The notes: generated from the letters alone by a model not told the origin. DNA of 64,000 nt from Nitrospira sp. (GCA_005116745.1 SWDS01000006.1:917222-981221); one strand, 5' to 3'; shown: positions 26,168 through 36,473, counted from the stretch's first letter. Made by a program: numbers and translations.

Positions 26168-27544
26168 ATGTTCAGACAAAAAAAACGCACAGCGCCACAG
26201 CAGAATAACAGGCCGAAGCCAGCTCCAAAGGCTCCGGGCACCTCCCGAGTCAAGGCATCCCTGCTCTCCCTCGAATCCCGCCTCATGTTCGATGCAGCAG
26301 CAGCGGCCACAGCAGCTGAAGTCAATCAAGAACAAGTCGCGCAGGAGCAGGCCGAGTCGGTGGTGTCCGCAGAAGGCGGTGGAGAGCCAACCGCGGTCGA
26401 GAATGAGTCGCAAGAACTGCTTCAAGCCATTACGACCTATAACCCTGGCGAGTCCAGGACAGAGATTGTCTTCGTTGATCCCACCGTCCAGAATTATCAG
26501 GAGCTCCTGAGCGGCATGGACCCGAATATCGCAGTCATCATGCTCGATGGTGAGCAGGATGGCGTGGAACAGATGGCGAGCGCACTGGCCGGTCGCACAG
26601 GGATCGATGCGATCCATCTGATCTCGCACGGCGGCGAGGGAGAACTCCAACTCGGCACGGGCACCTTGACTACGGAGTCGATGTCGGGTCAGTACGCCGA
26701 CGAACTCGCCATCATCCAACAGGCGCTGTCAGGGCAGGCCGACATTCTGGTCTACGGTTGCGACTTCGCCGAAGGCCAGGCCGGGCAAGAGGCGGCCATG
26801 TTGCTGAGTCAGTTGACTGGCGCCGACGTCGCCGCGAGCACGGATGCCACCGGCTTCGCTGCATTGGGTGGCGACTGGGTGCTGGAGACGCAGATCGGGA
26901 CTATCGAAACGCACATAGCCGTGGACGACGGGATCCAGGCAAATTGGGTTGGCTTGCTCGCCGCGCCGGTGGCAGATCTGAACGCGGGTGGGGTAGGCAA
27001 TAATGTAACGACGGCGTTTACCGAGCAGACGTCGGTGCTGATGACCCCGGTGGGGACGCTGAGTGATGTGGATAGCGCCACTCTCAACCGCTTGACCGTG
27101 ACACTGACGGCGCGGCCCAATGGCAATGCGGTGGAGTCGCTCTCCCTCAACGCGGCGGCGACGACGGTGGCTTCGGGGGCCGGCTTAACGGTGAGCTATA
27201 CGGCGAGTACCGGCGTACTGTTGATCACGGGTACGGCGAGCACTGCGACCTATCAGACGATCTTGCAGGGCATTCTCTATAACAACACGAGCGACCAACC
27301 GACCACGAGCAACCGCTCGATCACCGTGGTGGCCCGTGACAGCACCAATGCCAGTAGTACATCGCGAACAGCGACTATCACCGTGACGACCGTGAACGAT
27401 GCGTCGACGATCACGAGCTTGAGCGGCGACAGCCGGGCGTACAGCGAGGGGGCTGGAGCGGTGGTCATTGAAAGCGGCAACGCGCTGGTGGCCGATGTGG
27501 ATAGCACGAACTTCGACACCGGGACCCTCAGCGGAAAACCCTGA
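26168..27544 (+). pseudogene. Truncated LEPR-XLL/DUF4347 cadherin-like adhesin
   Basis: The first 458 codons of what is normally a very large surface protein. A basic N-terminus leads to LESRLMFDAAAAAT (35-48), a LEPR-XLL-type motif found on giant bacterial adhesins. Residues about 98-265 form a DUF4347 domain (IHLISHGGEGELQLG, DILVYGCDFAEG). Then come the starts of cadherin-like repeats (TFSDVDS-type segments such as TLSDVDSATLNRLTVTL, and a second ALVADVDSTNFDTGTL). The reading frame stops at 27544, where sequence of an IS30-type transposase begins at about 27533-27535, so the repeats and any C-terminal secretion signal are gone. Full-length members are typically thousands of residues long. 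Confidence 0.8.
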
Positions 27545-27878
27545 CGTATGATCGGGGCAAAGAGATGGCCGAGCATGAGCAGTTGGCTCAGCGGCTCGCG
27601 ATTCAGATCTTCTTTGCCGAGCCGTACAGCCCCTGGCAACGTGGTACCAACGAAAACACCAATGGCCTGCTGCGCCAGTACCTGCCCAAGGGCACCGATT
27701 TATCGGGGTACACGCAACGTGAGTTGAACGTCATCGCCCATCGGCTGAACACGCGCCCGAGAAAATGTCTCGACTTTGCCACGCCCTTGGAAGCCTACGC
27801 GCAGTGGCGCCTTCATTCACCCGTTGCACTTGGAACTTGAAACCGCCCATCATAATAAGCTGGTCGCTGTGCACTTCA
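27535..27878 (+). mobile_element. IS30-family transposase 3' remnant
   Basis: From about 27535 the frame reads KTLTYDRGKE and continues to the stop at 27840. It matches the last hundred or so residues of IS30-type DDE transposases: the second Asp (TYDRGKE), the FAEPYSPWQRGTNENTNGLLRQYLPKG block with the Glu, and the TRPRKCLDFATPLEA tail. The first catalytic Asp, the N-terminal HTH region and the left IS end are missing, so it is inactive. The stretch after the stop to about 27878 (CACTTGGAACTTGAAACC, later GTGCACTTCA) is probably the right IS end. It directly follows adhesin coding sequence and directly precedes the broken caspase gene. Confidence 0.82.
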
Positions 27879-28598
27879 GGTAAGTTGAACGACTTCATCC
27901 CTGACCTTGATGGTTAACTCTTGAATAGTCAGATCCGACCTGCCTAAGAGAGAAAGTAAGACTCGTGTGAATACAGAGTACTCGACTGGATCATTTGTCG
28001 AAAGGCGATCGAGCGCGGTCCTGTTACTTGCCGCCGCATACATGACAAAGATTCCATCCGACTCCGGCACTCTGGCGAGCCCCTTCGGAGCCGAGACGCT
28101 TTTGCTATGTCCCGGCGGGATGAGTGGGTTATCTCTACACGCATCTAAGATTACAACCGAACTCTTAGGGTGAGGCCGATCGCCTTTAGCCAAGTCGGCT
28201 AAGAGCTCATTGAGGCTAATAGATTCCCGTTTCAGTTGTTCATTCCGACCATACTCTATGTATGGGACGTCTCGGGGCAAGAGATAGTTCCCCCCATCAT
28301 CTAACTGAATGCCATGACCGGAAAAGAACAAAACGAACGTGTCTTCTTTGGTAAGACTGTTGAGAACATCTTGCCACTTGGCATTGAAGGCTGAGCGGGT
28401 CAGGTTAGACGCCTTCGTCACCTGAAACCCGATCTCAGTCAGCTTGGCCGACACACCCTCCGCATCATTGACCGCATTCCTGAGCTGTTTATCAGCTGAA
28501 AGGTTGTCATAGGTTCCAATTCCGACGACAAACGCGACACGCTTACCTTCTGCTGCCGCTGTCGGCCATGCGATCATGGTTACCAGGAGCGCTGCCAT
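27876..28598 (-). CDS. Caspase-like protease, C-terminally truncated (copy B)
   Basis: Exported peptidase C14 (caspase-fold) protein of 240 residues if ATG 28598 is used. That start gives a good signal peptide (MAALLVTMIAWPTAAAE); the frame stays open to 28874, but the extra part lacks similarity to copy A. The catalytic dyad is intact: His95 in FFSGHGIQ and Cys154 in VVILDACRDNP. Compared with copy A (29475-30479) it ends early, at VRDEVVQLT, where copy A continues LAKSVGREQRPTYYNG. The last shared codons lie one or two codons from the probable IS30 end, so the C-terminus was lost through that insertion. Whether it stays active is unknown. Confidence 0.8.
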   Translation of the reverse strand: MAALLVTMIAWPTAAAEGKRVAFVVGIGTYDNLSADKQLRNAVNDAEGVSAKLTEIGFQVTKASNLTRSAFNAKWQDVLNSLTKEDTFVLFFSGHGIQLDDGGNYLLPRDVPYIEYGRNEQLKRESISLNELLADLAKGDRPHPKSSVVILDACRDNPLIPPGHSKSVSAPKGLARVPESDGIFVMYAAASNRTALDRLSTNDPVEYSVFTRVLLSLLGRSDLTIQELTIKVRDEVVQLT

Positions 28599-28882
28599 CA
28601 CCACCGTCCATAGGCAGGGGCCTGAGTGGCGTTCCGTGAGGGCATGCTCCCAGGCCTCGATTCTGATGGGTAACTGGTGCGGCACAGGTCGGAGCTGACA
28701 CGACTGACGAAGACAACCGGGGTGCGATTCAGTTACGTGCCTGGCGTGGCAACGGGAGCCGTCGTCATCTGCCACCACGCCCCACGAGTCGAAAGAGAGT
28801 CCAGGCTGTGTCTTGCCCTCTTGACCGGAGCCTTCGCAATGGGCGACCCATTGTATTCTTCCCCTTGGTCCCATTCGTGGCG
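28599..28882 (-). other. Spacer upstream of caspase copy B
   Basis: About 284 bases between the chosen start of caspase copy B and the secreted-protein gene. The caspase frame remains open through it, but the translation is unlike caspase or signal sequence and has no ribosome site at its far end. It may be a leader or decayed sequence. No other gene recognised. Confidence 0.35.
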
Positions 28883-29461
28883 CTATTTTGAGTTGGCAGC
28901 CTTTACGTTGTCGAAGGAAAAGGTATGATCCACCGCATTGTCAATCCGGAGCGTAATCGTGACATCATACGAGAAATTCGCCGCACCGTCGGAACCATCA
29001 TTCTCTTTCTTCGTAAAGTACAATATATTGTCGGTATTCTCTTTAGATTTCACTGTGGTGCTGTATGAATGAACTGATCTATATGGGTATTGCTCGCCAT
29101 GACTATCGCCGAGTGCCGCTGAAAGGAAAGTGATTTGGGCATCCTTCCCGTTGTTTAATACATTGAAATTTACCTTCACCTGGTCCTGGGTAAGCAAGAG
29201 CTTTTGAATTGTCACAGTGTAGTGGCTAGTTGTTTTGCTGATGGCGGCGGCGGGCCCACCCCCGCCAGGCGACGGGGTGCGCTGGCTTTGCTCTAAGGCC
29301 GATATGCGAGAGTAGAGACAACGCAAAGCCCCATTAAGGGTTTCATAGGTATCATCCTTCTTTAATGTTGTATCAGGACAGCCATCAGAGAGAGCAGAGA
29401 GAGCAAGGGCGGGTATGAAGCATAAGGCAATCACTGCAAAGGCTACACACAATCTCTTCAT
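28883..29461 (-). CDS. Hypothetical secreted protein
   Basis: A 192-residue protein with an N-terminal signal peptide (MKRLCVAFAVIALCFIPALALSAL, cleavage likely near 22). It has a short coiled stretch LRCLYSRISALEQSQR, a Pro/Gly linker (TPSPGGGGPAAA) and a beta-rich C-terminal domain of about 115 residues (YTVTIQKLLLTQDQVKVNFNVLNNG to VTITLRIDNAVDHTFSFDNV), which looks immunoglobulin-like. No known family was recognised. It lies between the two caspase genes on the same strand, 13 bases after copy A, so it is likely cotranscribed and may be a partner or substrate. Confidence 0.7.
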   Translation of the reverse strand: MKRLCVAFAVIALCFIPALALSALSDGCPDTTLKKDDTYETLNGALRCLYSRISALEQSQRTPSPGGGGPAAAISKTTSHYTVTIQKLLLTQDQVKVNFNVLNNGKDAQITFLSAALGDSHGEQYPYRSVHSYSTTVKSKENTDNILYFTKKENDGSDGAANFSYDVTITLRIDNAVDHTFSFDNVKAANSK

Positions 29462-29474
29462 AAGATTACTCCAT

Positions 29475-30479
29475 TCACCGCCAAAGACATGTAATTGGCG
29501 GATCTGGCACGTTGCAAGATCTTGAAGGGGTTAGATTTTCCGTGGCCGGGCGCAACGGAGTGTTAGAAATGGGTCGTTCATTTGACCTTCCTAAACCTTG
29601 ATCGGACGCGGTGAAGCACCCCGCGAGACAAAAACGCCCAACCATCCCATTGTAGTAGGTCGGCCGTTGCTCGCGCCCAACACTCTTGGCAAGTTTCCAT
29701 ACCTGATCTTTCAGTGCCTCGCTTAGGTCCTGGATGCTGAGATCTCTACGCCCCATGAGGGGCAGCAATGTTCGCGTGAAGACTGAGTACTTGTCGTTCT
29801 CACTGGGGGAGAGCCGATCTAAGGCCGTTCGATTACTGGCCGCCGCATACATGACGAATATTCCATCCGATTCCGGTAGCCCCGCGAGACCCCTCGCAGT
29901 TGAGGCGCTCTTGTAGCCAGGCGGGATGAGAGGATTATCCCGACAGGCATCTAAAATCACGACTGAACTTTGGGGATGGGGTCGGTCGCCGGACGACAAG
30001 TCGGCCAACAGTTCATTCAGGCTAATCGACTCTCGCTTCAGCTGCTCGTCCCGGCCATATTCAATAAATTTAATATCACGCGGCAACAGATAGTTCTGCC
30101 CGCTGATCTGTACGCCATGCCCGGAAAAATACAGGACGAATGTGTCGTCTTTAGCGAGACGATCGAGGATAGTTTGCCACTTTTCATTGAAGTCTGAGCG
30201 AGTAATATTTGGAGCCTTCGTCACCTGAAATCCGATTTCAGTCAGCTTTGCCGACACCCCATCTGCATCATTCACCGCATTCCTGAGCTGTTTATCAGCT
30301 GAAAGGTTGTCATAGGTTCCAATTCCGACGACAAACGCCACACGTTTCCCTTCGGCTGCCTCCACCAATTGCCCCGTTGTAAGAATGGAGAGAAGCGAAA
30401 CGAGCATGTGAAACCACTTCGTTCGCCAAGTGAAGTTCTGGAAGAATCGCATGCCCATGTTCATCAGACTCTCGCTCAT
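29475..30479 (-). CDS. Caspase-like protease (peptidase C14, copy A)
   Basis: A 334-residue exported or membrane-anchored caspase-fold protein. ATG 30479 overlaps the stop of the DUF1353 gene by 4 bases (ATGA), which decides the start. A hydrophobic segment (WFHMLVSLLSILTTGQL, about 22-38) precedes the p20-like domain KRVAFVVGIGTYDNL. Catalytic His121 (LYFSGHGVQ) and Cys179 (VVILDACRDNP) are present. The family (metacaspase/orthocaspase-like) cleaves after basic residues, but specificity here is unknown. The C-terminus, after RFCLAGCF, is Pro/Arg-rich and probably disordered. It is the full-length sister of the truncated copy B. Confidence 0.87.
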   Translation of the reverse strand: MSESLMNMGMRFFQNFTWRTKWFHMLVSLLSILTTGQLVEAAEGKRVAFVVGIGTYDNLSADKQLRNAVNDADGVSAKLTEIGFQVTKAPNITRSDFNEKWQTILDRLAKDDTFVLYFSGHGVQISGQNYLLPRDIKFIEYGRDEQLKRESISLNELLADLSSGDRPHPQSSVVILDACRDNPLIPPGYKSASTARGLAGLPESDGIFVMYAAASNRTALDRLSPSENDKYSVFTRTLLPLMGRRDLSIQDLSEALKDQVWKLAKSVGREQRPTYYNGMVGRFCLAGCFTASDQGLGRSNERPISNTPLRPATENLTPSRSCNVPDPPITCLWR

Positions 30480-31126
30480 GGAGCAAATACCCCAGGTCGT
30501 TGCTTCCAATCCTCCCACTTCATACGTGGGTCCTGCGGAAATTTAGCGAGGATGCGCTTTTCACCCTGAGATTTTTTCTGTGCATTGCCATCCCAAGATG
30601 ACCCACCACCAACCCGGACGGCACTATACATTGCTCCAACCGTCAAAGCGCTGATCTTGAAATCTTCCATCGCCATCTTGAGAATTTGGTCAGCCTCTTC
30701 CCGAGAGCGGGTCTGAGTCCAGTAGAGATAGTCGTGGACGACGGCGGCGTAGGCATATTCCCCATCGGGACGCAATGCGGACCAGAAGATTCTAGGAATG
30801 CTGGCAAAGTCGGTCACGAAGCCCTTCGGAACCGTCACCGCTGCATAGCGCTCCTGCCCTGGGTTGGGCGTCCAAGAGATCGGTGCCGTGAGAAAATAAA
30901 TGGGCTCGCGGAACCTGGAGATCCTGAGCATTCCACCCGGCGCTTTGGAGACACTCATCCACTCATTCATCCAGGTCTCCATCGACATATTCTGAGCTGG
31001 CTGCCTGGGTTCTTGGGCGTCGCTTGTTCGGAAAAGACGTCCTCGTGTCATCGATTCTAGGTCTGCCGCCAGAACAGCCGCGACTCCTACGGACCACCGC
31101 AGTAGCGTCCGTCTGCTGAGCATCAT
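30476..31126 (-). CDS. DUF1353 protein with Tat-like signal
   Basis: A 216-residue protein. The N-terminus SRRTLLRWSVGVAAVLAADL resembles a twin-arginine signal. The C-terminal domain has TVPKGFVTDFASIPRIFWSAL, then YAYAAVVHDYLYWTQTRSREEADQILKMAM, the full DUF1353 signature with its conserved TDFASIP and HDYLY motifs. DUF1353 is known mainly from phage and environmental proteins without an assigned reaction; its conserved Asp/His residues could be catalytic or bind metal. Its stop overlaps the caspase copy A start by 4 bases, so the two are translationally coupled. It is the first gene of the caspase cluster. Confidence 0.85.
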   Translation of the reverse strand: MMLSRRTLLRWSVGVAAVLAADLESMTRGRLFRTSDAQEPRQPAQNMSMETWMNEWMSVSKAPGGMLRISRFREPIYFLTAPISWTPNPGQERYAAVTVPKGFVTDFASIPRIFWSALRPDGEYAYAAVVHDYLYWTQTRSREEADQILKMAMEDFKISALTVGAMYSAVRVGGGSSWDGNAQKKSQGEKRILAKFPQDPRMKWEDWKQRPGVFAP

Positions 31127-31284
31127 GCCGTCCCCTCTCCTTCACACTGGACCATGGTTCACCGGTGGCCGAGGAGTGTAGCGTACGTAGTTCAACCTGT
31201 CTAGAAGCTGGATATGGCACAGATGGCACCCTGTGACCTATCATCATTCTTCCAAAACATGACGTGCAGATCAAAGCGATTTAG

Positions 31285-31302
31285 GTTATATTTTGATATA
31301 AC
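31285..31302. promoter_or_regulatory. Palindromic operator of the MazEF-like pair
   Basis: A perfect 7-bp inverted repeat, GTTATAT-TTTG-ATATAAC, lies 22 bases before the antitoxin ATG. It is AT-rich and overlaps the region where the promoter -10 element should be. Autoregulated toxin-antitoxin operons of the AbrB/MazE class normally have such an operator bound by the antitoxin, so it is probably that site. Confidence 0.6.
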
Positions 31303-31323
31303 TTAAACAAAGAGAGGCGCCTC

Positions 31324-31587
31324 ATGCACACAACCAGTCTACGCAAGGTCGGCGGCTCGATTATGTTGACCGTGCCACCTGCCTTCCTTGATCAACTACA
31401 CCTGCAAGCTGGTGCGACGGTCGGCCTCGTGATCGATAACGGCCGCCTCGTTGTCGAGCCTGCGGCACGACCGCGTTACACAATGGCCGAACTGCTGGCC
31501 GAAGCAGAAGCGGCGGGCGTGTATCCACTGCCGGCGGAAGAACGCGAATGGATCGACGCACCGGCTGTCGGAAAAGAGCTAATCTGA
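31324..31587 (+). CDS. AbrB/MazE-type antitoxin
   Basis: An 87-residue DNA-binding antitoxin. The N-terminal 45 residues (SLRKVGGSIMLTVPPAFLDQLHLQAGATVGLVIDNGRLVVEP) are a typical AbrB/MazE swapped-hairpin domain with the conserved GGS and LTVP motifs. The remaining 40 residues (YTMAELLAEAEAAG and an acidic tail) should wrap around the toxin to neutralise it. AGAGAGG precedes the ATG. It overlaps the toxin gene by 3 bases (TGATG), as usual in such pairs, and is probably autoregulated through the palindrome at 31285-31302. Confidence 0.88.
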   Translation: MHTTSLRKVGGSIMLTVPPAFLDQLHLQAGATVGLVIDNGRLVVEPAARPRYTMAELLAEAEAAGVYPLPAEEREWIDAPAVGKELI

Positions 31588-31913
31588 TGAAGCGCGGCGA
31601 TATTTACATGGTTGATCTTGAGCCGACAACGGGGCATGAGCAACGCGGCCAACGGCCAGTGCTGATCCTGACCCCAGAGGCATTCAATCGCCTCACGGCC
31701 TATCCTGTGATTGTGCCCATTACCCGCGGCGGTGACTTTGCTCGCCGGGTCGGTTTTGCTGTTCCCATTAGCGGCATCAAGACAACAGGTGTTGTGCGCT
31801 GCGACCAACCTCGTGCGCTGGATCTCGCCACACGCGGTGGACACAAGGTGGATACCTTGCCGGCATCGATCATGGACGAAGTGCTGGCAACGGTTGCGAC
31901 GCTCTTTGCGTGA
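31587..31913 (+). CDS. MazF/PemK-type endoribonuclease toxin
   Basis: A 108-residue toxin starting inside the antitoxin stop (TGATG). The start MKRGDIYMVDLEPTTGHEQRGQRPVLIL is the standard MazF N-terminus, with Arg-Gly-Asp near the active groove, GHEQRGQRPV for the beta-barrel loop and TTGVVRCDQPRALDL for the conserved strand containing the catalytic Thr/Ser. It would cut mRNA in a sequence-specific way once the antitoxin is degraded; the recognised bases cannot be inferred. No phage or transposon gene adjoins it directly, but the caspase cluster and IS30 remnant lie just upstream. Confidence 0.9.
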   Translation: MKRGDIYMVDLEPTTGHEQRGQRPVLILTPEAFNRLTAYPVIVPITRGGDFARRVGFAVPISGIKTTGVVRCDQPRALDLATRGGHKVDTLPASIMDEVLATVATLFA

Positions 31914-32032
31914 GCGCCGTATCGACACACTTCAGTAGCCCATCGCCCCTGTAAAATAGGTCGACCAGTATCCCCCGCTCCGTTCTCGCCACCACTTGCC
32001 TTCGTGCATCGCTCCTCGCATAATTCGATGGC

Positions 32033-34137
<2,105 letters not shown>

Positions 34138-34142
34138 ATCAA

Positions 34143-34736
34143 TTACCGTTTGGACTGTTCCAACGCCTTTTGTTTGATAATACGAAAGTGGGCTTCCAGT
34201 TCCTGCCGCATGGCGATCGCCACCAGCCAATCCGGCACCATGGATTCGATTTCAATCACGAGTTCGAATGCCGCACGCGTCTGATTCCCCGCTCCAGCCG
34301 GTTCGAACATCCACACTCGATGATAACGTTTGAAGTCCCCACCCTTCAGATCAGTCACCAAGCCGCCGTTCGGCAAGCGCCTCGATTCCGTCACCAACCG
34401 ATGTTCTCCTGGCATCAGAGGATGCTCGATACGAAGATCGATGGTGGCCACCCCTTCACGGATAGTCAACTCGGCGACCCGCATCCGAACTTCAAAGAGA
34501 TCCGGCCAATGGGAGTAATCGGCCAACAATGCTTGTATCACTTCTGGCTTGGCTGGAAAAAGCGGATGGGCCGTTGCACGGATTCCTCCACCAGGTTCTA
34601 CCGTCACCTCTAATCCATCTGTATCAGCCACCGCCAGAGCATCCGCCTCCCATAGGGGAACGAGCAGCAGCATATGGAGGGCCAATAACAGGACAAGGCC
34701 TTGTGATGAGGCTGCTCGTTTATCCAACAATCGCAT
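34143..34736 (-). CDS. SRPBCC-like (START/polyketide-cyclase fold) exported protein
   Basis: A 197-residue protein. ATG 34736 gives a signal-like N-terminus (GLVLLLALHMLLLVPLWEADA); a longer frame reaches 34814 inside the next gene. The rest matches a SRPBCC/START beta-barrel with the pattern FPAKPEVIQALLADYSHWPDLFEV, and a C-terminal helix WLVAIAMRQELEAHFRIIKQKALEQ. The fold binds hydrophobic ligands; the ligand here is unknown. The start overlaps a possible short gene (34720-34938) by 17 bases. thiE follows after 5 bases. Confidence 0.78.
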   Translation of the reverse strand: MRLLDKRAASSQGLVLLLALHMLLLVPLWEADALAVADTDGLEVTVEPGGGIRATAHPLFPAKPEVIQALLADYSHWPDLFEVRMRVAELTIREGVATIDLRIEHPLMPGEHRLVTESRRLPNGGLVTDLKGGDFKRYHRVWMFEPAGAGNQTRAAFELVIEIESMVPDWLVAIAMRQELEAHFRIIKQKALEQSKR

Positions 34737-34938
34737 CCAGTAGCCGCTGGTGAATCTTCCGTACCCGTTCAAACTGTCCTTTAGCTGGAAACCGTTCGTA
34801 GAAACCCTCGGCACGGCACTCCTTCGTCAGCGGTGCCCAGGGCTTGACGATTGCAGCAAACGGTTTGTGTGAACGCTGTTCATCCCAGTCATTGATGAGA
34901 TTGCGATCTACGACCAGATCATCCAATACGCGAATCAA
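34720..34938 (-). CDS. Possible small basic protein
   Basis: A 72-residue frame from a TTG at 34938, continuing to a stop at 34720; the frame is open a little further upstream (to about 34980), so the start is uncertain. The sequence LDDLVVDRNLINDWDEQRSHKPFAAIVKPWAPLTKECR looks protein-like, not shadow-like, with a helical C-terminus (GQFERVRKIHQRLLDAIVG). No domain is recognised and no clear ribosome site precedes it. It overlaps the start of the SRPBCC-like gene by 17 bases. It may be real and coupled, or the 3' remnant of a longer gene. Confidence 0.35.
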   Translation of the reverse strand: MIRVLDDLVVDRNLINDWDEQRSHKPFAAIVKPWAPLTKECRAEGFYERFPAKGQFERVRKIHQRLLDAIVG

Positions 34939-35074
34939 CGCCTTAGGTGGTCGCGCACCAGGGCGTAGCAGCGATCAGGCTTCATCCCTTAGTTTGAATA
35001 GAAGCCGGCGCGAGGATTCTACGCGGCCCTCTCCATGGCCGCAAGACAAGCTCCTGTGCTACGATTCTCCACCG

Positions 35075-35449
35075 ATGATCTCACACTGCGGCAAGTTTAC
35101 CCTGTTCATAGCACTCCTGGTACCAGGACTCGCGATGTCCTCCAACACCAGCGCACAGGACCAGGAAGACTCAGGTGCCACGACGGAACTATCCTGCAGC
35201 TTCATGATGGAAAAAGGTGAAACCGGACGACCTTGCCACGTACCATTTCCACAAGGCTGCCTGGTCGCCTCCATTCCCGGAACCAAGCACCCCTGGACTA
35301 CGATCTCGAAAGGCGGTCGCTTGCAGTGCCGGTTTGACGAAGCGAAGACGGATTGGAAAACAAACATTGTCGGCACCTGCGACCGATGCCAATCGGTCCG
35401 ATGTTCGGCCCACTTCAGTGTTCGCTTTGATTGTTCCGCTCAGCACTAA
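35075..35449 (+). CDS. Cysteine-rich secreted protein
   Basis: A 124-residue protein starting at ATG 35075 with a signal peptide (KFTLFIALLVPGLAMSSNTSA, cleavage near 27). The mature chain has about eight cysteines (CSFMMEK, RPCHVPFPQGC, LQCRFD, GTCDRCQSVRC, FDCSAQH), so it is probably disulfide-rich and extracytoplasmic. No family was recognised. A longer upstream frame (to 34844) has shadow-like composition and overlaps minus-strand genes, so it was dropped. queG follows 16 bases downstream in the same direction. Confidence 0.6.
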   Translation: MISHCGKFTLFIALLVPGLAMSSNTSAQDQEDSGATTELSCSFMMEKGETGRPCHVPFPQGCLVASIPGTKHPWTTISKGGRLQCRFDEAKTDWKTNIVGTCDRCQSVRCSAHFSVRFDCSAQH

Positions 35450-35465
35450 CTCTCCCAGCTATCCC

Positions 35466-36473
35466 ATGTCCATCACGGTCGCCATCAAACAAGAAGCCCA
35501 TGCGCTGGGGTTCGATGCAGTTGGGATTACACACGTGTCGGGTGACCATACACAGTCAGCTGCCGGCGACCAGGGAAACAGCTCCCCCTTCAATTCCGAA
35601 GCTGCGGTACCCCAGCGCCTCTTTGATCGTCTCACCGAATGGCTCCGGCGAGGCTATCACGGCACCATGGCCTGGATGGAGCGGGCTCCGGATAAACGTG
35701 CCGATCCTTGCCAGGTGCTTCCCGGCTGCCGGTCAATCATCTCCTTGGGAACCAACTACCTCACCGACCATCGTGCCAACGAACAACCTGGCTACGGCCG
35801 CATTGCGCGATATGCTTGGGGGAAGGACTATCACAAGACCCTAACCAAACGGCTGAAGCAGCTGGAGCAACGCATCTCCAGCCTCGCACCTGACGCTCAA
35901 ACCCGTTCGTACTCCGACACCGGCCCAATCATGGAGAAAGCCTGGGCGGAACAGGCGGGCCTAGGCTGGATCGGGAAACATTCCAATCTCGTGTCAGCTG
36001 AGCATGGTTCATGGCTGCTGCTGGGAGAAGTTCTGACCACGTTGGAACTAGAAGCTGATGAGCCGGCGACTGATCTCTGTGGTAGCTGCACGCTCTGCAT
36101 TCAAGCCTGCCCCACGGGAGCGATCACCGAGCCCTACGTGGTTGATGCCACTCGTTGTATTTCCTACTTGACCATCGAACTGCGCGGTGATGAGGCCGCT
36201 ATTTCTCAGGAGTTACAAGGGGGTATGGGGAACAAGATCTTTGGATGCGACGATTGCCTTGACGTGTGCCCCTTTAATCTCCGAGCCGAACCGACTCAGG
36301 AACCTGCGTTTCAACCGTCACGCTGGAGCCTTGCACCGCACCTCAACGAACTGGCTCAGCTCGATGAGCAGACCTTCACCACAATATTTCAACACAGCCC
36401 GATTCGGCGCGCAAAACACCAAGGGCTTCTCCGGAACGTCGCCATCGCCCAACGCAACCTGAAGCCCATGTAA
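35466..36473 (+). CDS. queG: Epoxyqueuosine reductase
   Basis: Cobalamin- and Fe-S-dependent enzyme of 335 residues that reduces epoxyqueuosine to queuosine in tRNA. The N-terminal DUF1730-like part has YGTMAWM, YGRIARYAWGKDYHK and PIMEKAWAEQAGLGWIGKHSN, which form the cobalamin site. Two ferredoxin motifs follow: CGSCTLCIQACPTGAI and CDDCLDVCPFN. ATG 35466 matches the usual start. It ends just before the 37-bp palindrome at 36507-36543. It covers the full family length (about 340-380 residues), lacking any C-terminal HEAT repeats. Confidence 0.93.
   Translation: MSITVAIKQEAHALGFDAVGITHVSGDHTQSAAGDQGNSSPFNSEAAVPQRLFDRLTEWLRRGYHGTMAWMERAPDKRADPCQVLPGCRSIISLGTNYLTDHRANEQPGYGRIARYAWGKDYHKTLTKRLKQLEQRISSLAPDAQTRSYSDTGPIMEKAWAEQAGLGWIGKHSNLVSAEHGSWLLLGEVLTTLELEADEPATDLCGSCTLCIQACPTGAITEPYVVDATRCISYLTIELRGDEAAISQELQGGMGNKIFGCDDCLDVCPFNLRAEPTQEPAFQPSRWSLAPHLNELAQLDEQTFTTIFQHSPIRRAKHQGLLRNVAIAQRNLKPM

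Noticed and set aside
34844-35074. Upstream extension of the cysteine-rich secreted protein
   Set aside because: Added residues are Ser/Arg-rich and shadow-like, and lie opposite a minus-strand frame; the signal peptide begins at ATG 35075.
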